This document shows positions 52,229 through 60,802 of a DNA stretch of 60,802 bases, piece after piece (the stretch's first letter is position 1; each line of letters opens with the position of its first letter). Made by a program: the position numbers and the translations under genes. The notes under the pieces are model-generated. The model worked only from the letters and a program-made list of their open reading frames with translations. It did not search any database and was not told the origin of the DNA. This DNA comes from an uncultured Lachnospiraceae bacterium (GTDB lineage: Bacteria; Bacillota; Clostridia; Lachnospirales; Lachnospiraceae): the NCBI GenBank assembly GCA_946491665.1, contig CAMLYL010000009.1, positions 1-60,802 of the forward strand, written 5' to 3'.

Positions 52229-53422
52229 ATGAATACAAACTACCGGAGAACCATGTATGCCGGTTTTATCGGATATATTGTGCAGGCAATTGTAAATAAT
52301 TTTGTGCCGTTACTGTTTGTAACTTTTCAGGCAGACTACGGAATCCCCCTGTCAAAGATTACGATGCTGATTACAGTAAATTTTGTGATTCAGCTTCTGG
52401 TGGATCTCTTATCAGCTGTGTTTATTGACCGGATCGGATATAAGGCGTCAGTTCTGATCGCTCACGGCTGTGCGGCGGCAGGTCTGATCTGTCTGGCTGT
52501 GCTTCCGGATATGACGGCGGACCCCTATGCCGGACTTCTGGCCGGCGTGGTGATTTACGCGGTGGGAGGCGGTCTGATCGAAGTTCTTATCAGTCCTATT
52601 ATAGAGGCCTGCCCTACGGAGAATAAGGAGAAAGCCATGAGCCTTCTCCATTCCTTCTATTGCTGGGGACATGTTGGCGTGGTGCTGCTGTCTACTCTGT
52701 TTTTTGCTTTGGCAGGGATCGAAAACTGGAAGATCCTGACCTTTGTATGGGCGCTGATCCCCATTGCCAACGGGATCCTGTTTGCGGGAGCTCCTGTCCG
52801 CTCTCTGAGCAGTGACGGAGAGGAAGAAATGGGCTTGAGGAGTCTGCTTTCTTCAAAAATATTCTGGATTATGATGCTGATGATGGTATGCGCCGGGGCC
52901 AGCGAACAGGCGGTCAGCCAGTGGGCTTCCACCTTCGCGGAGGAAGGTCTGGGAGTGAGTAAGGCAGTGGGCGATCTGGCGGGTCCCATGGCGTTTGCGT
53001 TTTTTATGGGAACTTCCAGGCTGATCTACGGGAAATTCGGTCATCGGCTGAACCTGGACCGTTTTATGATGGGAAGCTGTATTCTGTGCATTCTGAGTTA
53101 TCTCTGGATTTCACTGATTCCGGTGCCTTTTCTGGGGCTGGCCGGCTGTGCGGCATGCGGCTTTTCTGTAGGAATTCTCTGGCCCGGAAGTTTCAGTAAA
53201 GCTTCTGCGGCGATCCGGGGCGGCGGAACAACGATGTTTGCCCTGCTGGCGCTGGCCGGAGATCTGGGATGCAGCGGCGGACCGACTTTCGCGGGACTCA
53301 TTTCCAGCAGGTTCGGAAATGATCTCCATAAGGGAATTCTGGCTGCAATCATTTTCCCGGTTCTGCTTCTGATCGGGATGATGCTGCACAGAAGGACGGT
53401 CAGCCGGCGTATGGAGGCATAA
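52229..53422 (+). CDS. Major facilitator superfamily transporter
   Basis: A 397-residue polytopic protein with about twelve membrane segments. The loop between segments 2 and 3 has DRIGYKASVLIAHG, a variant of the MFS G-x3-D-R-x-G signature, and a similar GKFGHRLNLDRF is in the second half. It resembles FucP/Gph-like sugar permeases in general layout, but the substrate cannot be read. It lies 64 bases after the alpha-galactosidase in the same direction, so galactoside uptake or product export is plausible. Confidence 0.85.
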   Translation: MNTNYRRTMYAGFIGYIVQAIVNNFVPLLFVTFQADYGIPLSKITMLITVNFVIQLLVDLLSAVFIDRIGYKASVLIAHGCAAAGLICLAVLPDMTADPYAGLLAGVVIYAVGGGLIEVLISPIIEACPTENKEKAMSLLHSFYCWGHVGVVLLSTLFFALAGIENWKILTFVWALIPIANGILFAGAPVRSLSSDGEEEMGLRSLLSSKIFWIMMLMMVCAGASEQAVSQWASTFAEEGLGVSKAVGDLAGPMAFAFFMGTSRLIYGKFGHRLNLDRFMMGSCILCILSYLWISLIPVPFLGLAGCAACGFSVGILWPGSFSKASAAIRGGGTTMFALLALAGDLGCSGGPTFAGLISSRFGNDLHKGILAAIIFPVLLLIGMMLHRRTVSRRMEA

Positions 53423-53572
53423 GATATGTGTTCAGGGAGAAAACAGGAGGATTTTTCCTGAAAATGTCTTGATTTGAGAAGCCCGGTGAGATAAACTGTT
53501 ACAAGGGTCAGAATCATGCATTTTGTAATAGCATGACAATATACTAACTAAAGGGGAATTATGGAGGAAACT

Positions 53573-54958
53573 ATGATAAATATCAGAGATCTTTACCGCA
53601 GTCAGGAGACATATGCGGGGCAGACAGTTACCGTGGGCGGATGGGTGCGAAGCATCCGGGATTCCAAAACCTTCGGATTTATGGTGCTGAGTGACGGAAC
53701 TTTTTTTGAAACGCTGCAGGTAGTTTATGCAGACGGGTTGGAGAATTTTGCGGCTATCAGCAGGCTGAATGTAGGCGCTACTGTGATTGTCACAGGTGTG
53801 GTGACGCCTACGCCCCAGGCGAAGCAGCCTTTTGAGATTCAGGCCGCTGAGGTGGTGGTAGAGGGAGAGTCCACTCCGGATTACCCGCTGCAGAAGAAGC
53901 GTCACGGCTTTGAGTATCTGCGGACGATCAGTCATCTGCGCCCGCGGACCAATACTTTTCAGGCAGTATTCCGTGTCCGTTCTCTGACAGCTTATGCCAT
54001 TCACAGATTTTTCCAGGAAAGGGATTTTGTATATGTGCACACTCCTCTGATTACCGGAAGTGACTGTGAAGGCGCCGGAGAAATGTTCCAGGTAACGACG
54101 ATGGATCTGCAGGATGTGCCGAAGAATCCGGACGGTTCCGTGGATTATAAACAGGATTTCTTTGGAAAACCCACAAATCTGACGGTCAGCGGCCAGTTAA
54201 ACGCCGAGACTTTTGCAATGGCTTTTAAGAATGTTTATACGTTTGGTCCCACCTTCCGGGCGGAGAATTCCAATACCACCCGCCATGCGGCTGAGTTCTG
54301 GATGATTGAGCCGGAGATTGCTTTTGCGGATCTGACGGATGATATGATGCTGGCGGAAAGTATGCTGAAGTATGTCATCAATTATGTGCTGGAGCATGCT
54401 CCGGAGGAGATGAATTTCTTCAACAAGTTTGTAGATAAAGGGCTGATTGAGCGGCTGAAACATGTGGCAGGCTCCGATTTCGGACGGATTACCTATACGG
54501 ATGCTGTCAAAGAGCTGGAGAAGCATAATGACGAGTTTGAATATAAAGTGTTCTGGGGCTGTGATCTGCAGACAGAGCATGAGCGTTATCTGACGGAGAA
54601 GATTTTCAAACGACCGGTATTTGTGACAGATTATCCCAAGGAGATCAAGGCTTTTTATATGAAACTGAATGAGGATGGGCGGACTGTTGCTGCTATGGAC
54701 TGCCTTGTTCCGGGCATCGGTGAGATCATCGGCGGCAGCCAGAGGGAGGATGATCTGGCTACTCTGCAGAATCGTATGAAAGAGTGCGGTCTGAACGAGG
54801 AAGATTACAGATTCTATCTGGATCTGCGCAAATACGGAACTGCCCGTCATGCAGGTTTCGGACTGGGATTTGAACGCTGCGTGATGTATCTGACCGGTAT
54901 GGGCAATATCCGGGACGTAGTTCCGTTCCCCCGGACAGTTGGAAATTGTGAGTTATAA
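53573..54958 (+). CDS. asnS: Asparaginyl-tRNA synthetase
   Basis: A 461-residue class IIb synthetase. The N-terminal OB-fold anticodon-binding domain has [28 protein letters not shown]. The catalytic core has [31 protein letters not shown] motif 2 text ([15 protein letters not shown]) and motif 3 in [15 protein letters not shown], ending [25 protein letters not shown] directly precedes the ATG at 53573; an ATG at 53561 is an alternative. It charges tRNA-Asn. The next gene makes asparagine, and the two are 16 bases apart. Confidence 0.96.
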   Translation: MINIRDLYRSQETYAGQTVTVGGWVRSIRDSKTFGFMVLSDGTFFETLQVVYADGLENFAAISRLNVGATVIVTGVVTPTPQAKQPFEIQAAEVVVEGESTPDYPLQKKRHGFEYLRTISHLRPRTNTFQAVFRVRSLTAYAIHRFFQERDFVYVHTPLITGSDCEGAGEMFQVTTMDLQDVPKNPDGSVDYKQDFFGKPTNLTVSGQLNAETFAMAFKNVYTFGPTFRAENSNTTRHAAEFWMIEPEIAFADLTDDMMLAESMLKYVINYVLEHAPEEMNFFNKFVDKGLIERLKHVAGSDFGRITYTDAVKELEKHNDEFEYKVFWGCDLQTEHERYLTEKIFKRPVFVTDYPKEIKAFYMKLNEDGRTVAAMDCLVPGIGEIIGGSQREDDLATLQNRMKECGLNEEDYRFYLDLRKYGTARHAGFGLGFERCVMYLTGMGNIRDVVPFPRTVGNCEL

Positions 54959-54974
54959 TAAGGAGACAGATTAT

Positions 54975-55985
54975 ATGGGAAGGATTGTAATACCTGAAAA
55001 TTATAAACCTGCTCTGAATCTGAAGGAAACCCAGATTGCTATCAAGCAGGTAAAGGATTTCTTTCAGCTGGAGCTGGCGACAGAACTGAATCTGCACAGG
55101 GTGACGGCGCCCCTTTTTGTGACGCCGGAGTCCGGGCTGAATGATAATCTGAACGGCGTGGAGCGTCCGGTTTCTTTTGGGATCAGAGAGCAGGGAGACC
55201 GGCATGTGGAGATTGTTCATTCTCTGGCAAAGTGGAAGCGTATGGCTCTCGGAAGATACGGATTCCAGGTAGGAGAGGGACTTTATACGGATATGAACGC
55301 CATTCGCCGGGATGAGGATACAGATAATATTCACTCCATCTATGTGGATCAGTGGGACTGGGAGAAGATCATTGCGAAAGAGCAGAGAAATACGGAGACG
55401 CTTCAGTCCGTAGTGAAGTCCGTTTATGCAGCTCTGCGGGTAACCGAAAAGCGGATGGCAAATGAGTATGATTACATTCATTGTATTCTGCCGGAGGAGA
55501 TCAGTTTTGTTACTTCTCAGGAACTGGAGGACCGGTATCCGGATCTGACGCCGAAGGAGCGGGAATACGAGATCGCGAAGGAAAAGGGAGCAGTCTTTCT
55601 GATGAAAATCGGCGGCCTTCTCCGTTCCGGCGAGAAGCATGACGGCAGAGCGCCGGATTATGATGACTGGGAGCTGAACGGAGATATTATTGTGTATTAT
55701 CCGGTGACGGATATCGCGCTGGAGCTTTCTTCCATGGGAATCCGTGTGGATGAAGAGTCTCTGGTGAAGCAGCTTGAGACTGCCGGGTGTCCCGAGCGGG
55801 CCGAGCTTCCTTTCCAGAAAGCGATTCTTGAGAAAAAACTGCCTTATACAGTGGGCGGAGGTATTGGACAGTCCAGAATCTGTATGTTCTTTCTTCGAAA
55901 GGCTCATATCGGCGAAGTGCAGGTGTCTATCTGGCCGAAGGAGGATGTGGATTACGCGGCAGAACGGGGTGTAACAATCCTCTGA
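54975..55985 (+). CDS. asnA: Aspartate-ammonia ligase (asparagine synthetase A)
   Basis: A 336-residue protein that makes asparagine from aspartate, ammonia and ATP. Diagnostic text: [53 protein letters not shown] and the C-terminal [28 protein letters not shown]. The fold is that of a class II aminoacyl-tRNA synthetase core and the length is standard. AAGGAGA precedes the ATG. The start lies 16 bases after asnS, so asparagine supply and tRNA charging are made together. No T-box was seen before asnS. Confidence 0.96.
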   Translation: MGRIVIPENYKPALNLKETQIAIKQVKDFFQLELATELNLHRVTAPLFVTPESGLNDNLNGVERPVSFGIREQGDRHVEIVHSLAKWKRMALGRYGFQVGEGLYTDMNAIRRDEDTDNIHSIYVDQWDWEKIIAKEQRNTETLQSVVKSVYAALRVTEKRMANEYDYIHCILPEEISFVTSQELEDRYPDLTPKEREYEIAKEKGAVFLMKIGGLLRSGEKHDGRAPDYDDWELNGDIIVYYPVTDIALELSSMGIRVDEESLVKQLETAGCPERAELPFQKAILEKKLPYTVGGGIGQSRICMFFLRKAHIGEVQVSIWPKEDVDYAAERGVTIL

Positions 55986-56171
55986 TTTCTTCCTGTAGGA
56001 CGGGAAAATCATGATTTTGCATAAAAATGAACAATAAAATCACTGAAAAACATGATTTTGAATAAAGAAATTATGCAAAGTTCATAAAAACTTAAGAACT
56101 GCCCGAAGATTCCTACAAGAACAGAGAGATCTGCCGGAAAAACGTGGCAAATATGAATGATTTTCCATAAA

Positions 56172-56206
56172 AAATCCGCAAATCAGACTGGATTTTCTGC
56201 GGATTT
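56172..56206 (+). terminator. Hairpin downstream of asnA
   Basis: AAATCCGCA and TGCGGATTT form a 9-bp stem, with T-poor sequence after it. It is probably a weak terminator. The 186 bases between asnA and this hairpin are AT-rich, with a repeated atcatgattttg-like text (56009 and 56050 region), and hold no gene. Confidence 0.5.
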
Positions 56207-56222
56207 CCGCCTCCGGAAAGAT

Positions 56223-56251
56223 TTGACAAATTCGGAATATGGTGGGATAAT
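56223..56251 (+). promoter_or_regulatory. Promoter of the Crh-like HPr gene
   Basis: TTGACA, 17 bases, GATAAT, 33 bases before the start codon. Confidence 0.75.
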
Positions 56252-56284
56252 GCGCCTGTAAGTTGCAGAAAGGGTGATTCTAAA

Positions 56285-56512
56285 ATGATTGAAAAAAAGA
56301 TTCAGTTGAGAGCAACGGACGAGGTGCAGGAGTTTGTAAAGGCTGCCTCCCAGTGCGATTTCGACATCAATCTGCAGTATGAGAGAGCAATTGTGGATGC
56401 GAAATCCTTCCTGGGCGTACTGAGCCTGGGCCTGTGCAGAATTCTGACCGTAAGTTACGGCGGAAATAACGGCGGGTTTGAAAAGATCCTGAGAAAATTT
56501 GCTGTTGCTTAA
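56285..56512 (+). CDS. HPr-family protein lacking the catalytic histidine (Crh-like)
   Basis: A 75-residue protein. The central block VDAKSFLGVLSLGL aligns with the Ser46 region of HPr (consensus AKSIMGVMSLG), and DINLQYERAIVDAKS aligns with the strand before it. The phosphorylatable loop GIHARPA around His15 is missing; the sequence runs LRATDEVQEFVKAASQC instead. It therefore cannot be phosphorylated by enzyme I in the usual way, but keeps the HPr-kinase serine. This is the logic of Bacillus Crh, a carbon-catabolite co-regulator. It is a single-gene unit with its own promoter and terminator. Confidence 0.85.
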   Translation: MIEKKIQLRATDEVQEFVKAASQCDFDINLQYERAIVDAKSFLGVLSLGLCRILTVSYGGNNGGFEKILRKFAVA

Positions 56513-56549
56513 AACAGAAAACAAAGTGACAGAGAAACAGAGTATAGGA

Positions 56550-56575
56550 AACGGCGCCATGGAGGCGCCGTTTTG
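56550..56575 (+). terminator. Terminator after the HPr-like gene
   Basis: Stem aacggcgcc / ggcgccgtt with a 5-base loop and a short T-run. Confidence 0.85.
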
Positions 56576-56704
56576 TGATTTTTATGCAAATCTTACTTTT
56601 TTATACTTTGTTTATTTGAATCATGGCTCATGGAATGATATGATACAAGGGTCAGAAAACTGTGCGGGAGCACAGAATAAAATAAAAGATATGAGGTTTT
56701 ACAA

Positions 56705-57553
56705 ATGAATTTATATGATGTAGTAGAGCAGAAGCGGAATCAGATTTTGAGGGAAAGCGTTACTTCTGATGAATTTATGGATTTCATGAAGAAGAATATG
56801 GAGCCCTATGAGACGCTTCTGACCTATTACCGGTGTGCTATTATGGAGGTAGAGACAAAGTTCAATGTGCTGAATGAACAGTTCTCCCTTCAGTACGACC
56901 GCAATCCTATTGAATCTGTGAAGTCCAGACTGAAATCCACCCAGAGTCTGATAAAAAAGATCCGGAAAAAGAATATTCCTCTGACGGTGGAATCTATTGA
57001 AAAGAATATTACAGATATTGCCGGGGTGCGGGTAGTGTGCTCTTTTCCGGAGGATATTTATCTGCTGGCGGACTGCCTTTTGCAGCAGGATGATATTACG
57101 CTGATTGAGAAAAAGGATTATATTGAAAATCCCAAGCCCAGCGGTTACCGGAGTCTTCATCTGATTGTGGAGGTGCCGATTTTTCTGGAGAACGAAAAGC
57201 GGAATATGAAGGTGGAGGTGCAGCTTCGGACCATAGCTATGGATTTCTGGGCCAGCGTGGAGCACAAGCTGCGCTATAAGAAGAATATTCCGGCGGATCA
57301 GGCGGAAACTCTGGGAGCGGAACTGGTGGAGTGTGCGGATATCAGCGCTGCTCTTGATTTCAGGATGCAGGACATTCGGAAACGCCTGGCTCAGGCGGAG
57401 CTGGAGAATGAACCGCAGCCCACGGAACTGCATCGCAGGATGGGGGCGCAGCTTCGGAAGCAGCCGGTGCTGACGGCGCTGCAGACAGATCTTCAGAATC
57501 TCCGGGAGAAGAACTTAAAGCGGGTAAACAGATTCCGGGAAGGAAAGTCTTAG
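56705..57553 (+). CDS. Small alarmone synthetase, RelQ/RelP-like GTP pyrophosphokinase
   Basis: A 282-residue protein with only the (p)ppGpp synthetase domain. Diagnostic text: SIEKNITDIAGVRVVCSF, KKDYIENPKPSGYRSLHLIVEVP, and VEVQLRTIAMDFWASVEHKLRYK. No HD hydrolase or TGS/ACT domains are present. It transfers pyrophosphate from ATP to GTP or GDP during stress. The C-terminal ~70 residues are helical and charged. It is preceded by a terminator and stands alone. Confidence 0.92.
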   Translation: MNLYDVVEQKRNQILRESVTSDEFMDFMKKNMEPYETLLTYYRCAIMEVETKFNVLNEQFSLQYDRNPIESVKSRLKSTQSLIKKIRKKNIPLTVESIEKNITDIAGVRVVCSFPEDIYLLADCLLQQDDITLIEKKDYIENPKPSGYRSLHLIVEVPIFLENEKRNMKVEVQLRTIAMDFWASVEHKLRYKKNIPADQAETLGAELVECADISAALDFRMQDIRKRLAQAELENEPQPTELHRRMGAQLRKQPVLTALQTDLQNLREKNLKRVNRFREGKS

Positions 57554-57630
57554 CTCTGTCTTGCATAAAGCGGATGTGAATGATACAATAGAACGGTATC
57601 TGACACAGTGACAGAATAGGAGGGAAGATT

Positions 57631-58767
57631 ATGATTTATAAGGAGTTTCAGGATCTGCAGTTATCGGCTCTGGGAATGGGCGCCATGCGTTTGCCGGTGA
57701 TTGACGGAAAAGATGATCAGATTGATGAGGCTGCAGCCTGTGAGATGGTAGATTATGCTTTTAAAAACGGCATTAATTATTATGATACAGCCTGGGGATA
57801 TCACAGCGGACAGTCAGAGCTGGTGATGGGCCGGGCGCTGAAGAAATATCCCAGGGAGCAGTTTTATCTGGCGACCAAATTCCCGGGATATGATCTGGCA
57901 AACATGCCGAAGGTAAAGGAGATTTTCGCGCGTCAGCTCGAAAAGTGTCAGGTGGAGTATTTCGATTTTTACCTTTTCCACAATGTATGCGAAATGAATA
58001 TTGACGCTTATCTGGATGATGCAAAATACGGTATCTATACATATCTGATGGAGCAGAAGAAAAACGGACGGATCCGTCATCTGGGCTTTTCCGCTCACGG
58101 AAGCTATGAGGTAATGAAGCGTTTTCTGGAAGCATACGGAAAGGACATGGAGTTCTGTCAGATTCAGCTGAACTGGATTGATTATGATTTCCAGGATGCG
58201 AAGAAGAAGATTGAGCTTCTGAATGAATATCAGATTCCTGTCTGGGTGATGGAACCCCTGCGTGGCGGTAAGCTGGCTGTTCTGGGAGAGAAATATGAGA
58301 ACAGATTAAAAGAGGTGCGTCCGGAGGAAACGATTCCGGCCTGGTCATTCCGTTTTCTTCAGACGATCCCCGGTGTGACGGTTACTCTTTCCGGCATGTC
58401 GAATTTTGAACAGATGAAGGCCAATATTGAGACGTTTCAGACGGAGAAACCCCTGAATGAACAGGAGTGGAAAATGCTTCTGGATATAGCGGAGGACATG
58501 ACGAAGAGTAATACAGTACCCTGTACGGCCTGTCATTACTGTACTTCTCACTGCCCGCAGGAGCTGGATATTCCGGGACTGCTTTCCCTCTACAACGAGC
58601 ATGCCTTCACCGGCGGAGGATTCATTGCGCCTATGGCGCTGAGCGCTGTTCCGAAGGATAAACAGCCCACTGCCTGCATCGGATGTAAGAGCTGCGAGGC
58701 TGTCTGTCCTCAGCAGATTCATATCTCCGAAGTGATGACTGATTTCTCACAGAAACTGCAGGGATAA
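57631..58767 (+). CDS. Aldo/keto reductase with C-terminal two-[4Fe-4S] ferredoxin domain
   Basis: A 378-residue protein. The AKR barrel has LGMGAMRLPVID, the catalytic Asp-Tyr region NGINYYDTAWGYHSGQSE, and HLGFSAHGSYE. The C-terminus carries CTACHYCTSHCP and CIGCKSCEAVCP, two ferredoxin-like cluster motifs. This fusion is common in anaerobes; the substrate is not known. GGAGGG precedes the ATG. A terminator follows. Confidence 0.92.
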   Translation: MIYKEFQDLQLSALGMGAMRLPVIDGKDDQIDEAAACEMVDYAFKNGINYYDTAWGYHSGQSELVMGRALKKYPREQFYLATKFPGYDLANMPKVKEIFARQLEKCQVEYFDFYLFHNVCEMNIDAYLDDAKYGIYTYLMEQKKNGRIRHLGFSAHGSYEVMKRFLEAYGKDMEFCQIQLNWIDYDFQDAKKKIELLNEYQIPVWVMEPLRGGKLAVLGEKYENRLKEVRPEETIPAWSFRFLQTIPGVTVTLSGMSNFEQMKANIETFQTEKPLNEQEWKMLLDIAEDMTKSNTVPCTACHYCTSHCPQELDIPGLLSLYNEHAFTGGGFIAPMALSAVPKDKQPTACIGCKSCEAVCPQQIHISEVMTDFSQKLQG

Positions 58768-58820
58768 AAACAGAGACAGATTTGCTGACATTTTCTGATT
58801 GAGAATCAGAAGACAGAAAC

Positions 58821-58877
58821 AGGGCGAGCTGCACGCGGGAGTTTATCCTGCCGTGCAGCTCGCCCTGAACGGTTTTT
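58821..58877. terminator. Strong hairpin between convergent genes
   Basis: A 15-bp perfect stem agggcgagctgcacg / cgtgcagctcgccct with a 16-base loop; gaacggttttt follows on the plus strand. It ends the aldo/keto reductase transcript and may also stop the convergent gene. Confidence 0.85.
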
Positions 58878-58914
58878 ACGTGGAACGGAACACACTTTAT
58901 GTCTGCAGAAAATA

Positions 58915-59520
58915 TCAGGAAAGAAAAGATGCCAGCATACGCGTAAGCTGCTTCACATCAAAACGGCTGGTGTTGACGCACAGATCATAATTGGTTTTCT
59001 CTCCCCATTTCTGCTCGGTATGGAAGGTATAATATTTTGAACGGCTTTTATCAATCTGTTCAATGTTGTGCCTGATCTCACGGTCAGAAAGATGTTCATT
59101 TCCGGAAGCTCTGCTCCTGCAGCGGGCAATTTTGCTGTCCATATCCGCATAGACAAAGATTCGGAAGGGTTCCCGGTCGCGGAGAATATAGTCGGCGCAT
59201 CTTCCTACCAGCACACAGTCGGACCGGTCTGCCATTTCCTCGATAATCTTTTTCTGGGCCTGGAAGACCTGAAGCTCCATCTGGAGACTGACCTCGCTGC
59301 CCGGCATGGAAAAGCTGCGGGCGACAGTGATCGGAAAAGAAATGTGAGGCCGGTTATCCATGATGCCCTGGATATATTCCTGGGACAGTCTGGTGCGTTT
59401 TGAAATCTCAGTGATGATTTCCCGGTCATAGTAGGCGGCGCCCAGCTGATCTGCCAGACGGCATCCCAGTTCCCGGCCGCCGCTGCCGAATTCCCGGCTG
59501 ATGGTAATAAGTTTTTTCAT
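58915..59520 (-). CDS. Cytidylate kinase-like family protein
   Basis: A 201-residue P-loop protein starting MKKLITISREFGSGGRELG, whose glycine-rich loop is that of the cytidylate-kinase-like family. A coding region DYILRDREPFRIFVYADMD and RSKYYTFHTEQKWGEKTNYDLCVNTS supports the kinase fold. It is not the canonical Cmk (shorter NMP region), and its substrate is uncertain. AGGGG precedes the ATG, with an upstream in-frame start at 59601 lacking a site. It is divergent from the neighbouring operons. Confidence 0.85.
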   Translation of the reverse strand: MKKLITISREFGSGGRELGCRLADQLGAAYYDREIITEISKRTRLSQEYIQGIMDNRPHISFPITVARSFSMPGSEVSLQMELQVFQAQKKIIEEMADRSDCVLVGRCADYILRDREPFRIFVYADMDSKIARCRSRASGNEHLSDREIRHNIEQIDKSRSKYYTFHTEQKWGEKTNYDLCVNTSRFDVKQLTRMLASFLS

Positions 59521-59593
59521 GATAATCCCCTTTTTGAATAAACAGAATAATTGTACTATTTTAAGTGGAATATAACATTCTGCTATTTGAATG

Positions 59594-60085
59594 TCAAACA
59601 AACTTTTTTATCAGCTCTTTTGCCAGTTTGCCGGATATGTGTGCAGGATTCATCTCCAGCATGCAGAGATTATTCTGGAAGCGGGCGATTTCTTCCAGAC
59701 GGCGTTTCTCCGAATCGTCCGGGGCGTATTTTAAAGCCAGCTTCTCTGCGGATTTTTGTATTTCCTGTTCATTTTCCAGAATGCGCATTGTCCCGAACAC
59801 GATGACACTCTGAAAATAGGTCGTATATTCTTCCGGAACGACCAGATCTTTGTCAATCACGCAAAATGATGCCTTCGGATTTCGGAGGACGGCATCCAGT
59901 TTGTGTCCGCTTTTTGCGCAGTGAAAATAAAGCTTTTTTCCGTCGTATACATAGCTGAGGGGAACTGCGTAAGGATAATTATCGTCTCCGGACAGCGCAA
60001 GGACGCCGGAAGAACCCCGGTACAGCACCGCATCGCATTCTTCAGGGGTAAGCTCCTGTTTTTTTCGTCTCATTTCCCGAAACAT
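59594..60085 (-). CDS. Pyridoxamine 5'-phosphate oxidase-like (FMN-binding split barrel) protein
   Basis: A 163-residue flavin-binding protein. It starts FREMRRKKQELTPEECDAVLYRGSSGVLAL and continues with DDNYPYAVPLSYVYDGKKLYFHCAKSGHKLDAVLRNPKASFCV, the layout of the PNPOx-like and nitroimidazole-resistance (NimA-like) group. GGAGGT on the minus strand fixes the ATG at 60085. It may reduce nitro-compounds or flavins; the substrate is unknown. It is separated from the kinase-like gene by 73 bases and may share a transcript. Confidence 0.85.
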   Translation of the reverse strand: MFREMRRKKQELTPEECDAVLYRGSSGVLALSGDDNYPYAVPLSYVYDGKKLYFHCAKSGHKLDAVLRNPKASFCVIDKDLVVPEEYTTYFQSVIVFGTMRILENEQEIQKSAEKLALKYAPDDSEKRRLEEIARFQNNLCMLEMNPAHISGKLAKELIKKFV

Positions 60086-60270
60086 AAAATTTACCTCCAA
60101 TTCTCATCTGTCCGCAGCGGTTCTGCGGATCGAATATGATAGAAAAACATGGAAATTCATGTTTTTATGGCCTGACGATAGCAAAAACGGGATGCAATGT
60201 CAAGATTCCGGATTTAGCAGGCCGCGTCCGATTCTCTGTCAGACGTCAAAAAGAAAATGGGCAATGGGGA
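60086..60270. other. Divergent intergenic region
   Basis: No gene is seen. A 9-bp AT-rich inverted repeat AAAAACATG / CATGTTTTT lies at 60143-60166 in the presumed promoter region of the minus-strand PNPOx-like gene and could be an operator. Confidence 0.35.
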
Positions 60271-60299
60271 TTGAAATTTTAAAGAGCATTGTCTATAAT
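60271..60299 (+). promoter_or_regulatory. glyA promoter
   Basis: TTGAAA, 17 bases, TATAAT. The predicted leader to the glyA start is about 175 bases. Confidence 0.75.
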
Positions 60300-60364
60300 G
60301 AAAAACAGTTCGACAGTTTCAGATGAACAGAACAGGAATATCAGAGAAAGTGTTTGAGATAAGT

Positions 60365-60474
60365 GGAGGAATCCTGAAGAGGATGCCTGTATGGGCAGAA
60401 AACAGCCCGGAAAAAGGAGGAAATCCTCAGGAGGATACCTGTATGGGGCAGAAAACAGCCCCAGGAAAAGGAGG
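60365..60474 (+). repeat. Tandem duplication in the glyA leader
   Basis: Two units of about 51 and 54 bases, each beginning GGAGGAA and containing cctgtatggg(g)cagaaaacagccc; a third GGAGGAAATG is the real glyA ribosome site. Each unit holds a small hairpin GGGC / GCCC around agaaaaca. A 29-codon open frame (60391-60480) runs through the second unit and ends TGA overlapping the first ATG of glyA, a possible upstream peptide. Confidence 0.65.
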
Positions 60475-60482
60475 AAATGAGT

Positions 60483-60802
60483 ATGTACTCAACAGAGGAA
60501 ATCAGAGCAGTGGATCCCGAGGTGGCAGAGGCCGTTGACGCGGAATATAAAAGACAGAACAGCCACATCGAGCTGATCGCTTCGGAGAACTGGGTGAGCG
60601 CCGCGGTAATGGAAGCGCAGGGATGCATTATGACAAATAAATATGCGGAAGGATATCCGGGCAAGCGTTACTACGGCGGATGCCAATGCGTGGATGTAGT
60701 AGAAGAGCTTGCCAGAGAGCGGGCAAAACAGCTCTTCGATGCGGAATATGTGAATGTACAGCCTCATTCCGGCGCCCAGGCCAACATGGCGGGACAGTTT
60801 GC
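60483..60802 (+). CDS. glyA: Serine hydroxymethyltransferase, 5' part
   Basis: The first ~106 codons of glyA, cut by the window end. The translation contains [39 protein letters not shown] and [17 protein letters not shown], the start of the pyridoxal-phosphate enzyme that converts serine and tetrahydrofolate to glycine and methylene-tetrahydrofolate. AAAGGAGGAA at 60467-60476 favours the ATG at 60483 over an in-frame ATG at 60477. A tandem repeat duplicates the leader. Confidence 0.95.
   Translation, partial: MYSTEEIRAVDPEVAEAVDAEYKRQNSHIELIASENWVSAAVMEAQGCIMTNKYAEGYPGKRYYGGCQCVDVVEELARERAKQLFDAEYVNVQPHSGAQANMAGQF

Noticed and set aside
60300..60482. Tandem glycine riboswitch before glyA
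   Set aside because: The repeat units are about 51-54 bases with GGAGG and a small hairpin, too short and unlike the aptamer core.

Overview
The window looks like a chromosomal stretch of a strictly anaerobic Gram-positive bacterium, most likely a gut Lachnospiraceae (Clostridia). This is inferred from purine-rich AGGAGG-type ribosome binding sites, a soluble NuoEFG/GltD-type redox complex, a flavodiiron-rubredoxin fusion next to a ferritin, a DUF4250 protein, a Crh-like HPr and an ammonia-dependent asparagine synthetase. No rRNA, tRNA, CRISPR array, phage module or insertion sequence was recognised. Family names come from reading motifs; no database search was possible.

Layout. 1-7.5 kb: a DUF4250 protein, a Y-family DNA polymerase, then a three-gene operon that reads as a Stn-type (Sporomusa-type Nfn) electron-bifurcating transhydrogenase closed by a strong terminator. 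7.9-9.1 kb: two small membrane proteins. 9.2-21 kb: an accessory region carrying a composite peptide-modification (RiPP) locus. 21-30 kb: a HAD phosphatase, a helix-turn-helix protein, serS, carAB and an AraC-type regulator. 30-34 kb: a large secreted beta-helix polysaccharide enzyme. 34.6-45.8 kb: an unusual operon with a HerA-like ATPase, a hyper-acidic repeat protein, an Ig-like protein, two membrane proteins sharing a juxtamembrane motif (one with YARHG, one with a C-type lectin domain) and a zinc-ribbon M48 protease. 45.8-60.8 kb: mostly housekeeping and metabolic genes (GH3 lipoprotein, flavodiiron protein, ferritin, alpha-galactosidase, MFS transporter, asnS-asnA, Crh-like HPr, small alarmone synthetase, aldo/keto reductase, cytidylate-kinase-like protein, PNPOx-like protein) and the 5' part of glyA.

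The RiPP locus appears to be two modules joined end to end. Module A holds a Sel1-like gene, a SPASM radical SAM enzyme, a 36-residue precursor ending in a four-cysteine tail (CDCYCC), a GT4 glycosyltransferase and a second SPASM radical SAM enzyme. Module B begins with the last ~20 codons of a second Sel1-like gene, then a 62-residue precursor whose end carries W-S-Q, W-N-R and W-N-R triplets, a radical SAM enzyme, a UbiV-like and a UbiU-like U32 protein, a paralogous radical SAM enzyme, a small RRE-like protein, a SPASM radical SAM enzyme and a decayed glycosyltransferase. A U32 pair of the oxygen-independent hydroxylase type beside an aromatic-rich precursor is the strongest candidate for an undescribed system. 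No dedicated exporter, leader peptidase or immunity gene was seen.

The HerA-ATPase operon is the second candidate. Its genes are closely spaced or overlap, it carries a 21-bp tandem repeat encoding a heptapeptide, and it is headed by a good promoter. Its function cannot be assigned from sequence alone; a cell-surface or protein-handling machine is a guess.
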